Shown: positions 14,705 through 21,186 of the stretch, one piece after another | Layout: every line of letters starts with the position of its first letter | Position numbering within the stretch: the stretch's first letter is position 1 | Notes under the pieces: generated by a model | Database searches by the model: none | What the model saw: only the letters and a program-made list of their open reading frames with translations | What the model was told of the DNA's origin: nothing | Made by a program: the position numbers and the translations under genes | Assembly (NCBI GenBank): GCA_011522945.1 | Contig: WTHY01000050.1 | Span: forward strand, 1-22,266 | Reading direction: 5' to 3' | Origin: Alphaproteobacteria bacterium | GTDB taxonomy: Bacteria; Pseudomonadota; Alphaproteobacteria; Puniceispirillales; Puniceispirillaceae | Length of the DNA stretch: 22,266 nucleotides

Positions 14705-15322
14705 CTAAAGCCTTGTGCGTGCCTTCATCGCCTGAGCAAGCGTGCCATCATCTAGATAATTCACCTCGCCGCCAACAGGCACGCCATGTGCCAGGCGGCT
14801 GATTTGTACAGGCATGGATTTTAGACGTTCAGCGATATAATGGGCTGTTGTTTGACCATCAACAGTAGCTGACGTTGCCAAAATAATTTCAAGCTGTTGC
14901 GGCGTAGCCAAGCTGGAGGTCACCTGCTCAATGCGGGTAATAAGTTTGCTTATACCCAAATCCTCAGGGCCAATGCCATCAAGCGCATTTAATGTGCCGC
15001 CCAGAATATGATAATGCCCGCTGAAAATGCCCGCCCGCTCCATAGCCCAGAGATCTGCGATATCTTCCAGCACACAAATACGTTTTGCATCACGGCGATT
15101 ATCTGAGCAGATGCTGCAGATATCATGTAAATCCAAATTGCCGCATGTGTTGCAGCTCTTATATTGGCGGGCAACCTGCTCTAATTCCATAGCAAGCTGC
15201 ATCATCTGCGTATCTCTATGGCGCAGCAAGTGCAAGGCTGCACGCTGTGCAGAACGTGGTCCTAGTCCTGGCAGACGTGACAGACGTTTGATCAGCTGTG
15301 ACAGAGGTGTATCTTGCATCAT
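14705..15322 (-). CDS. recR: recombination mediator protein RecR
   Basis: Works with RecO and RecF to load RecA at single-stranded gaps during replication-fork repair. The protein has 205 residues (204 from the second Met, which aligns best with the family's 'MQ' start). An N-terminal helix-hairpin-helix part includes 'LPGLGPRSAQRAALHLL' (about 17-33). A zinc finger has Cys57, Cys60, Cys69 and Cys72, and a Toprim domain runs from 'ICVLEDIADLWAMERAG' (about 82) to 'ATSATVDGQTTAHYI' (about 149-163). A Walker-B-like tail contains 'ISRLAHGVPVGGEVNYLD' (about 174-191). The start has little Shine-Dalgarno sequence, and ybaB ends 19 bp upstream. It is the last gene of ffs-dnaX-ybaB-recR. Confidence 0.96.
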   Translation of the reverse strand: MMQDTPLSQLIKRLSRLPGLGPRSAQRAALHLLRHRDTQMMQLAMELEQVARQYKSCNTCGNLDLHDICSICSDNRRDAKRICVLEDIADLWAMERAGIFSGHYHILGGTLNALDGIGPEDLGISKLITRIEQVTSSLATPQQLEIILATSATVDGQTTAHYIAERLKSMPVQISRLAHGVPVGGEVNYLDDGTLAQAMKARTRL

Positions 15323-15341
15323 AAAAGTAAATCGTGATGTG

Positions 15342-15665
15342 CTAGAAGGGTAGTTTCATACCTGGTGGCAATGGCAGGCCGCCAGTCAGATCTGATAGGG
15401 CAGCTGACTTCGCTGCTTCTGCTTCATCCAGTGCTTTATTCACAACAGAGCTGACCAGATCCTCAAGTGTCTCTGTATCAGACGGGTCACAGGCATCTGA
15501 ACTGATTTTCAGACTGACAATACGACCTTTGCCCGTAACGGTCGCGGATACAGCACTGCCGATAGAGGCTGAGAAGTGCTGGTTTTCCAGCTCTGCCTGT
15601 ATCTCCTCCATACGAGATTGCATTTCTTGGACTTTTTTCATCATACCGCCGAGATTGCGCATCAT
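15342..15665 (-). CDS. ybaB: nucleoid-associated protein, YbaB/EbfC family
   Basis: A small DNA-binding protein that forms tweezer-like dimers and bridges or alters DNA. The 107-residue protein begins 'MMRNLGGMMKKVQEMQSRMEE', followed by a coiled-coil helix, central strands 'VSATVTGKGRIVSLKIS' and the C-terminal family end 'LTGGLPLPPGMKLPF'. Its ATG overlaps the dnaX stop codon in the four-base pattern ATGA, so its translation is coupled to dnaX. A second ATG directly follows the first. This position between dnaX and recR is one of the most conserved bacterial gene orders. Confidence 0.96.
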   Translation of the reverse strand: MMRNLGGMMKKVQEMQSRMEEIQAELENQHFSASIGSAVSATVTGKGRIVSLKISSDACDPSDTETLEDLVSSVVNKALDEAEAAKSAALSDLTGGLPLPPGMKLPF

Positions 15666-17578
15666 TGGCTGTCATCCTTATCTAGACTACTCTCTTGTGA
15701 TTTTGACTCTGATGCAGAAATATCTGCCGCTTTATGGTCAATGATATTGGTTATGGTGGCGCCTTCGAATGTTGATAAAATCTCAGCAACAACAGGCTGC
15801 TTTGCAGCTTCTGAAAAGGCCGCATCACGCGCCATATCTTCTGCCTGACGCAAGGTAGGTTCAGCAGCGCCTTTCGTAAGAGATACCATCCATGGCTCAC
15901 CCATCCATGCAGATAGATGTTTGGCAATATTTGATAGCAAATCAGCCGGGGCTTCGCCTGCCAGAGATACATCAAGGCGCCGCGGTGCCAGCTGCACAAG
16001 TTGTACATGGTTGCGGATATGGGCAGCTAGGATACGCTCTCCTTTTTTATCGGCAAGAGAGGCGATATCTGCAAGAGATGATACAGGCTCGATAGCTGGC
16101 TCAGCTGCTATCTCTGACTGTATGTTATCTGGCGTTATAGCAGGCTGCGCAGCCATTGGCTGCTGGGTAGCTGCCTGCATGGCCATATTTGATCCTGTTT
16201 GATTGGTTCTGGCATCCAGCTGTCCTGAGGCCTGCCCCTCTGCTGTGCCAACAGGCTGTGTAGATAAGGCTGAGCTTGGCACGCTATTTGACTGTTGTGC
16301 TGCTGCGTCTGGTGCTGCAGGTGCGGCTGGTTCAGGTGCCGGAGGTGCGAGCTGTGTCGCCATATCTTGTGTTTGTGCAGGTTGCTGATGAGGCGCTTTG
16401 TTATGTAGAGTGCTATCAGATTTAGGCGCATCTGGCAGCTTTTCCAGAATTTCTGCAGGTGTTGGCATAGGGGCAGTATAGGCTAGACGTATCAGAACCA
16501 TTTGTGCTGCAGACTGAGGGCGTGGCGCGTTGCGCATCTCGCTATGTCCCTGCAGTAGGATTTGCCATGCACGTCCCAGCCGGGCAATGCCCATCTCTGC
16601 AAGTGTTGCAATCATCGCATTTGTGGCTTCTGGTAAATCTTCCGGGGCGGCACCGGCAGCTGCCATTGAGCTATGATGGATAAGATCTAATAGATCAGAG
16701 ATAACCTGTTCAGGCTCAGCACCAGCTATAATCATAGCTTCGAATTGTGTTAAAGCTTCTGCTATCTGTCCATTTAAGCAGGCTTTTAACATCATTGCTG
16801 TATCGCTAAGGCTACCACGCCCAAGCATATCATTGACCATATCAGCTGTGATAGAATCAGCTGATAAAGCTGCTGCCTGGTCAAGTAAGCTAAGCGCGTC
16901 GCGCACAGACCCTTCACCAGCAATGGCGATAAGACGCAAGGCAGCTTCGTCAGCGGAAATAGTCTCTGTGTCTGCAATGCTCTTGAGATGGGCGCTCAGC
17001 AAGTCTGTTGGTACGCGGCGTAAATCAAAGCGCTGACAACGTGATAAAATCGTAACAGGCACTTTGCGTATCTCAGTGGTCGCAAAGATAAATTTTACAG
17101 CTTCAGGTGGTTCTTCCAATGTCTTCAGAAGCGCATTAAAGGCACTTTTTGAGAGCATATGCACTTCATCAATAATGTAGATTTTATAGCGTGCTGATAC
17201 GGGGCGATAGGCTGCGCCATCGATAATTTCGCGCACATCATCTACGCCTGTATTGCTGGCAGCATCCATTTCCAGAACATCAACATGTCTGCCCTCAGAG
17301 ATAGATCGGCATGGCTCACAGCTGCCACAAGGCTCTAAGGTTGGCACGCCTGTGCCATCTGGGCCAATACAGTTCAAACCTTTGGCAAGAATCCGGGCCG
17401 TCGAGGTTTTGCCAACACCGCGCACACCAGTCAGCACAAACGCATGTGCCAGCCTGCCAAGCGACAATGCGTTAGATAAGGTGCGTACAAGCGCATCCTG
17501 ACCGATAAGGCCTGAAAAACTATCTGGCCGGTATTTGCGGGCGAGCACGCGATAGGCGGATGTTTTGGATGTGCTCAT
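15662..17578 (-). CDS. dnaX: DNA polymerase III subunits gamma/tau
   Basis: The clamp-loader ATPase and replisome organiser. The 638-residue protein starts 'YRVLARKYRPDSFSGLIGQ'. It has Walker A 'GVRGVGKTST' at 51-60, a zinc module with Cys70, Cys84, Cys87 and Cys90, Walker B 'IIDEVHMLS' at 135-143 and the arginine-finger region 'SRCQRFDLRR' at 179-188. The AAA+ lid and collar run to about 370. A linker rich in Ala, Pro and Gln (about 385-490) leads to the tau-specific C-terminal region. An A6 run near 16042-16047 does not form the classical A-AAA-AAG slippery heptamer in the zero frame, so a gamma form by frameshift is not supported. The ATG has AAAGG about 10 nt upstream, inside a small palindrome GCAAAAAGGTTTTTG. 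Confidence 0.97.
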   Translation of the reverse strand: MSTSKTSAYRVLARKYRPDSFSGLIGQDALVRTLSNALSLGRLAHAFVLTGVRGVGKTSTARILAKGLNCIGPDGTGVPTLEPCGSCEPCRSISEGRHVDVLEMDAASNTGVDDVREIIDGAAYRPVSARYKIYIIDEVHMLSKSAFNALLKTLEEPPEAVKFIFATTEIRKVPVTILSRCQRFDLRRVPTDLLSAHLKSIADTETISADEAALRLIAIAGEGSVRDALSLLDQAAALSADSITADMVNDMLGRGSLSDTAMMLKACLNGQIAEALTQFEAMIIAGAEPEQVISDLLDLIHHSSMAAAGAAPEDLPEATNAMIATLAEMGIARLGRAWQILLQGHSEMRNAPRPQSAAQMVLIRLAYTAPMPTPAEILEKLPDAPKSDSTLHNKAPHQQPAQTQDMATQLAPPAPEPAAPAAPDAAAQQSNSVPSSALSTQPVGTAEGQASGQLDARTNQTGSNMAMQAATQQPMAAQPAITPDNIQSEIAAEPAIEPVSSLADIASLADKKGERILAAHIRNHVQLVQLAPRRLDVSLAGEAPADLLSNIAKHLSAWMGEPWMVSLTKGAAEPTLRQAEDMARDAAFSEAAKQPVVAEILSTFEGATITNIIDHKAADISASESKSQESSLDKDDSQ

Positions 17579-17657
17579 GCAACAAAAACCTTTTTGCTGT
17601 CATGCTCAGATAAGGGGTAAGCTTGATGCGAACATGGGTAGCGCTCTTACTAAATAT

Positions 17658-17752
17658 ACAGAAGACTGAACGACCCGCGAATAACTGCTTTGGCTGCTTC
17701 CTCTCGGACCTGACCCGGGTGAACAGAGATGTGCGTCCGTCCAGCCTTCCGC
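17658..17752 (-). ncRNA. ffs: 4.5S signal recognition particle RNA (small bacterial type)
   Basis: The RNA scaffold of the signal recognition particle, bound by Ffh. On the minus strand, 'GGTCAGGTCCGAGAGGAAGC' matches the invariant domain IV core (Ffh-binding internal loops plus a GNRA-like tetraloop GAGA) and continues into AGCCAAAGCAG. The flanks pair into the long stem of the small SRP RNA: GCGGAAGGCTG (complement of 17742-17752) with CAGTCTTCTGT (complement of 17658-17668), then GGACGG with TCGTT and neighbours. The span of about 95 nt is normal. Exact ends are set by the pairing and could move a few bases. It lies 80 bp upstream of dnaX on the same strand. Confidence 0.93.
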
Positions 17753-17755
17753 CTC

Positions 17756-17786
17756 ATAATATGTGTCATCAGGCGCGCTGATACAA
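17756..17786 (-). promoter_or_regulatory. probable ffs promoter
   Basis: On the minus strand, TTGTAT (complement of 17781-17786) precedes TATTAT (complement of 17756-17761) with 19 bp between them; CATATT at 17-bp spacing is an alternative reading. Either places transcription start within a few bases of the predicted 5' end of the SRP RNA. Confidence 0.5.
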
Positions 17787-17952
17787 GAGCTTTCAGGCAA
17801 ATGCTAATGAGAAAATTAGACTGGTCGGTCTATAGAGGTGGCTTTTCAACTATCTCATTCACAAAAATGCTAAACGCTGCAATTTTGCACGCGCTAAGGT
17901 GCGACATTATTCTGATTCGGCAAAAGTCTCTCGGTACCGTTTTAGCGCAGTC

Positions 17953-18798
17953 TTAGCCTCTATGATCAGGGCTAGCTGGATAGCAGCCCATAATGCGCAC
18001 ACCATCTTCGACGCAGTAGAACCGTAATTCTTCGAGTGCATGCTGCATGGCTGTATCTTCAATATGGCCTTCACAATCAATATAGAATTGGGCGGCGCCC
18101 ATTTGACCACCACGCATATAGGATTCGATCTTTGTCAGATTGATGCCATTCGTCGCAAACCCACCTAGTGCTTTATAGAGCACTGCTGGCACTGACCTTA
18201 CCGTAAAGATAATGGTTGTGATAGAAGGTGTCGTTAGCGTTGGGGTTTCAGCGGCAGGCGCCATAAGTAAAAAGCGCGTAGTATTTGCATCCAGATCTTC
18301 AGCACCCTCAAGCAAAATATCCAATCCATAAATCTCACTCGCCAACCGAGAGGAAATAGAGCCCATATGTGGTGCGCCCTGAGCAGCGATATCTTTTGCA
18401 GCGCCGGCAGTATCACTATGAATTACAGGCTTAATGCCAAGTGATTCGAGCCTGATGCGACATTGTGCAAGACCTTGTTCGTGGCTATGCACTTCTGTGA
18501 TTTGGTCAAGTGTTGTTCCTGGCAGTCCCAGCAGGCAGTGGCTTACAGGCTGGAAATGTTCACCAATAATGTGCAGACCTGTTCCAGGTAGCAAATGGTG
18601 TATATCTGCAACGCGTCCAGCTGTGGAATTTTCCACAGGCACCATAGCTGCGTCTACGCTGCCGGTTGTGGCAGCGGTTAGCATATCAGAGAAGCTTGCA
18701 CATGGCAGGACCTCTGCCTCAGGCACCACGGCCTGACAGGCCATATGAGAATAGGCACCTAATGTACCTTGAAATGCGATTTTTTTGATATCAGCCAT
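17953..18798 (-). CDS. pheA: prephenate dehydratase (monofunctional, with ACT domain)
   Basis: Converts prephenate to phenylpyruvate in phenylalanine synthesis. The 281-residue protein has no chorismate mutase domain. The catalytic lobes show 'IAFQGTLGAYSHMA' near residue 7, 'MVPVENSTAGRVADIHHLL' near 52-70 and 'VHSHEQGLAQC' near 103; the 'DANTTRFLLMA' motif near 169 holds the catalytic Thr-Arg region. The ACT regulatory domain (about 187-265) includes 'ALGGFATNGINLTKIESYM': the E. coli 'ESRP' and 'GALV' effector motifs are replaced, as is usual in alphaproteobacteria, so phenylalanine control is plausible but not shown. It starts 14 bp after kdsB and is probably co-transcribed with it. Confidence 0.95.
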   Translation of the reverse strand: MADIKKIAFQGTLGAYSHMACQAVVPEAEVLPCASFSDMLTAATTGSVDAAMVPVENSTAGRVADIHHLLPGTGLHIIGEHFQPVSHCLLGLPGTTLDQITEVHSHEQGLAQCRIRLESLGIKPVIHSDTAGAAKDIAAQGAPHMGSISSRLASEIYGLDILLEGAEDLDANTTRFLLMAPAAETPTLTTPSITTIIFTVRSVPAVLYKALGGFATNGINLTKIESYMRGGQMGAAQFYIDCEGHIEDTAMQHALEELRFYCVEDGVRIMGCYPASPDHRG

Positions 18799-18812
18799 TA
18801 TCTCTATAGTCC

Positions 18813-19568
18813 TTAGCCTTTTGCCATACGTTGGCGTGCAGCTTCTAAATCCTCTTTTGTATCAACCCCGCCAGGCGCAGTCTCTAGCAAACCAACACCA
18901 ATTTTCATACCAGCTTCTAAAGCGCGCAATTGTTCCAATTTTTCAGATTGCTCAAGCTCTGATGGCGGTAGGTTTATGAACTGCATCAACGCGTCACGCT
19001 GCCAGCCATATAGACCAATATGATGCCATTTTGGGGCATCTCCTGTGGGAATCGCGGCTCTGCTAAAATATAGAGCATCTCCTGTCCGGATGCCAGCACG
19101 TGCAGTGTCATGCCATGCGATAGCGGCTTTCACAACTTGCGGGCGGGCAATCTCTGCCTCTGAGGCTGGGGCGACTAGTGTGGTCATCTCATAATGACCA
19201 GTATGTAACAACTCTGCCAATATAGTGATAGCGTTTGGGTTTAGGTCTGGCAAATCGCCTTGCAGATTTATAACAGACTGAAATTTACCCTCTGGGTCAT
19301 AGGCTTGAAGCGCTACAGCAATTCTATCCGAGCCTGATGGTAAATCACTTTCTGTTAAGATAGCTATACCGCCCACAGACTCTATACATGCAGCAATTTC
19401 AGCTTCATCTGTAGCGACAATGACCGGACCCATATCAGCCTCGATTGCTCGCTCCCATACATGCTGAATCATGGGCTTGCCAGCTATATCAGCAAGTGGC
19501 TTGCCAGGCAGGCGTGTGGCTGCATGGCGGGCTGGAATTAGGATGATTGTGTCTTGGTTTGGCATCAT
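18813..19568 (-). CDS. kdsB: 3-deoxy-manno-octulosonate cytidylyltransferase (CMP-Kdo synthetase)
   Basis: Activates Kdo with CTP to CMP-Kdo for the inner core of lipopolysaccharide, so the organism should make LPS. From ATG 19568 the protein has 251 residues. Conserved parts are 'ILIPARHAATRLPGKPLADI' (the nucleotide-binding start, with His-Ala in place of the more common Tyr-Ala/Ser), 'PVIVATDEAEI' near 49, 'LPSGSDRIAVAL' near 75, 'VINLQGDLPDLNP' near 98 and 'HIGLYGWQRDALMQF' near 182. Two ATGs stand in tandem (19568, 19565) and either may be used. The frame is also open to a TTG at 19604 within a T-rich terminator-like sequence, which is an unlikely start. The gene sits behind an attenuator-like leader and before pheA. 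Confidence 0.95.
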   Translation of the reverse strand: MMPNQDTIILIPARHAATRLPGKPLADIAGKPMIQHVWERAIEADMGPVIVATDEAEIAACIESVGGIAILTESDLPSGSDRIAVALQAYDPEGKFQSVINLQGDLPDLNPNAITILAELLHTGHYEMTTLVAPASEAEIARPQVVKAAIAWHDTARAGIRTGDALYFSRAAIPTGDAPKWHHIGLYGWQRDALMQFINLPPSELEQSEKLEQLRALEAGMKIGVGLLETAPGGVDTKEDLEAARQRMAKG

Positions 19569-19601
19569 GAGCTCAGTTTTTCCACAAAATGAAAGCACAA
19601 G

Positions 19602-19650
19602 CAAAAGAAAAGCGGCACAATTTGCCGCATCAGACTTGAGAGCCGCGGCA
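19602..19650 (-). promoter_or_regulatory. attenuator-like leader of kdsB-pheA with terminator and competing hairpin
   Basis: On the minus strand three segments follow each other: TGCCGC (complement of 19645-19650), GCGGCA (complement of 19623-19628) and TGCCGC (complement of 19612-19617). Segments 2 and 3 form a 6-bp GC-rich hairpin with loop AATTG followed by TTTTCTTTT, which looks like an intrinsic terminator about 35 nt before the kdsB ATG. Segment 1 is identical to segment 3, so it can pair with segment 2 and prevent the terminator. The structure is seen in the sequence; regulation is inference. Confidence 0.5.
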
Positions 19651-19694
19651 TGATGGGCTAATACAATGGCGGTCGAAGATTATTTTTTGATGGG

Positions 19695-19724
19695 ATTATA
19701 GTCTGACGCTGATTTGTTGAGCAA
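19695..19724 (-). promoter_or_regulatory. probable kdsB promoter
   Basis: On the minus strand, TTGCTC (complement of 19719-19724), an 18-bp spacer and a perfect TATAAT (complement of 19695-19700) form a good sigma-70 promoter. It gives a leader of about 120 nt that includes the attenuator-like region. Confidence 0.6.
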
Positions 19725-19799
19725 GATATTCGGGCTTGTAAACAAATGATGTACAGAAATGACTTGAAACATGTTTGCAGGTCAGGGGGATTAGAGATT

Positions 19800-20369
19800 A
19801 TGGATAGTCTGAAGTTCAATAAGGTTTTTGCCGGAATTTTGATGGCTGGTTTAATGGCACTGACAGGCATTAAAGTGGCTGAAATTCTCGTGCCGCATAA
19901 AAAGCTGGCAAGTAATGCCTATCCGATTGAAGTTACAGAAGTCGCCTCTTCGTCATCAGCAGCTGAAGCACCGGCAGGCCCTGAGCCTGTATTGGCGCTT
20001 CTGGCAAATGCAGATGCGGCGGCCAGTGAAAAGCTTGCGAAGAAATGCACAGCCTGCCACGTGTTTGAAGCCGGCGGCAAAAATAAGGTTGGCCCAGTTC
20101 TCTGGAATATCGTCAATGCTGATAAGGGCGCTGTCGATGGTTTTGGCTATTCAACAGCTTTAGCGGAATTTGGCGGCGGCTGGGATTATGCTGCGCTAAA
20201 CCAATTCTTATACAAGCCAAAGGCATATATCTCAGGCACCAAGATGAATTTCGCTGGTCTGAAAAAGCAAAAAGATCGCGCCAATATGATCGCATATCTG
20301 CGCAGTCTGGCAGATGCGCCTGCCGCATTGCCAACAGATGTAGAGATTGCTGCGGAGATGGCAAATTAA
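19800..20369 (+). CDS. membrane-anchored cytochrome c (CycM-like class I)
   Basis: A c-type cytochrome that should carry electrons in the periplasm between respiratory complexes while held to the inner membrane. From ATG 19800 it has 189 residues: an uncleaved-looking hydrophobic anchor at about 8-30, a Ser/Ala/Pro-rich linker (about 40-65), and a class I cytochrome domain with heme motif Cys83-Thr-Ala-Cys86-His87, 'KVGPVLWNIV' near 96 and axial Met149 in 'GTKMNFAG'. An ATG at 19746 would add 18 residues; ATG 19800 has GGGGGA 11 nt upstream and starts directly before the anchor. In many alphaproteobacteria such a gene is divergent from kdsB-pheA, as here. A clear intrinsic terminator follows at 20393-20424, inside the next gene. 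Confidence 0.92.
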   Translation: MDSLKFNKVFAGILMAGLMALTGIKVAEILVPHKKLASNAYPIEVTEVASSSSAAEAPAGPEPVLALLANADAAASEKLAKKCTACHVFEAGGKNKVGPVLWNIVNADKGAVDGFGYSTALAEFGGGWDYAALNQFLYKPKAYISGTKMNFAGLKKQKDRANMIAYLRSLADAPAALPTDVEIAAEMAN

Positions 20370-21186
20370 GCCGCAACAGACAGAATTATCACAAAAGCTG
20401 GCAGCCTTACTGCCAGCTTTTTTTGACGCTGTCATTGCAGAAACACGCCCACTCATTCATCAGTATGTAAAACAGGGTTTCGATATTGAAACCAAAGCTG
20501 ATGATAGCCCTGTAACAATTGCTGATAGAGAAACGGAACGGGCTATCCGCACACTAATTGAGACAAATTTTTCTGACCATAAGATTATTGGTGAAGAGTT
20601 CGGCTATGGCGATGCCTCTCAGTCTGACAATTTAGGTGAGGGTTATTGCTGGGTTATCGACCCTATTGATGGCACCAGAGCCTTTGTTGCTGGCAAGCCA
20701 ACTTTCGGTAGTTTGCTAGGTCTTTGTTATAATGGTGTGCCGCTGGCAGGCATGATTGATATGCCTATGCTGGATAGCTGCTATACAGGCATTTTAGGCC
20801 CTGAACCAGTTGCAAGGCTGAATGGTAATCCTATTTCTGTCCGCACTGACATACCGCTTGCAAAGGCGGCTATTGCAACCACGTCACCAGAGGCCTTTAA
20901 CGCAGACGGTTGGGCAACCTACAGACCCTTTAGCCAAAAATGTGGCAATCAGCTATATGGCGGTGATTGTCATAATTATGCACTTTTGGCAGCTGGTCAT
21001 ATTGATTTGGTGATTGAACATGGTCTGGCTGTGCATGATGTGATGGCGCTTGTGCCGGTGATTCAAGCCGCAGGTGGTGTAGCAACTGACTGGTCAGGCA
21101 AGCCACTGCATCTGGGTAGCTCTGATGAGATTATTGCTGCTGGCAGCGCAGAGCTACACCAAGCTGCCTTACAGGCATTTCAGTAA
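20347..21186 (+). CDS. hisN: inositol-monophosphatase-family phosphatase, HisN type
   Basis: A Mg2+-dependent phosphatase of the IMPase superfamily. 'WVIDPIDGTRAFVAGKPTFG' (about 102-121) with Arg and Phe after DGT and a Gly-Lys-Pro-Thr stretch resembles HisN histidinol-phosphatases rather than true inositol phosphatases ('DPLDGTTNF'). Metal ligands are Glu83 in 'IGEEFG', Asp105 and Asp108, and an Asp in 'LAVHDVMALVPVI' near 236. The usual N-terminal 'ETKADDSPVTIADRETE' is at about 48-64. The start is unusual: a TAG at 20341 bounds the frame, and no ATG or GTG occurs before the catalytic part. Candidates are TTG 20347, CTG 20350, or ATT 20365, which has CGGAG 8 nt upstream and overlaps the cytochrome stop. 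The 5' coding part contains an intrinsic terminator (20393-20424). The next gene overlaps by one base. Confidence 0.78.
   Translation: MLRRWQIKPQQTELSQKLAALLPAFFDAVIAETRPLIHQYVKQGFDIETKADDSPVTIADRETERAIRTLIETNFSDHKIIGEEFGYGDASQSDNLGEGYCWVIDPIDGTRAFVAGKPTFGSLLGLCYNGVPLAGMIDMPMLDSCYTGILGPEPVARLNGNPISVRTDIPLAKAAIATTSPEAFNADGWATYRPFSQKCGNQLYGGDCHNYALLAAGHIDLVIEHGLAVHDVMALVPVIQAAGGVATDWSGKPLHLGSSDEIIAAGSAELHQAALQAFQ
20393..20424 (+). terminator. strong intrinsic terminator inside the 5' end of the hisN-like gene
   Basis: AAAAGCTGGCAG (20393-20404) pairs perfectly with CTGCCAGCTTTT (20410-20421) around the loop CCTTA, and the T run is seven long (20418-20424). It lies 24 bp after the cytochrome c stop codon, where a terminator for that gene is expected, yet in frame it encodes 'QKLAALLPAFF' of the next protein. 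Confidence 0.85.

Noticed and set aside
16035..16055. A6 run in dnaX as a programmed frameshift site for the gamma form
   Set aside because: In the zero frame the run reads T-AAA-AAA, not A-AAA-AAG, and no strong downstream hairpin was seen.
17891..17948. GCGCTAA/TTAGCGC inverted repeat and TGCAATTTTGCA dyad behind pheA
   Set aside because: Arms are short and about 44 bp apart with no T-tract; not distinguishable from chance.
19767..19776. AAACATGTTT palindrome upstream of the cytochrome c gene as an FNR or CRP site
   Set aside because: It lacks the TTGAT-N4-ATCAA or TGTGA-N6-TCACA pattern, and a 10-bp AT-rich palindrome is weak evidence.
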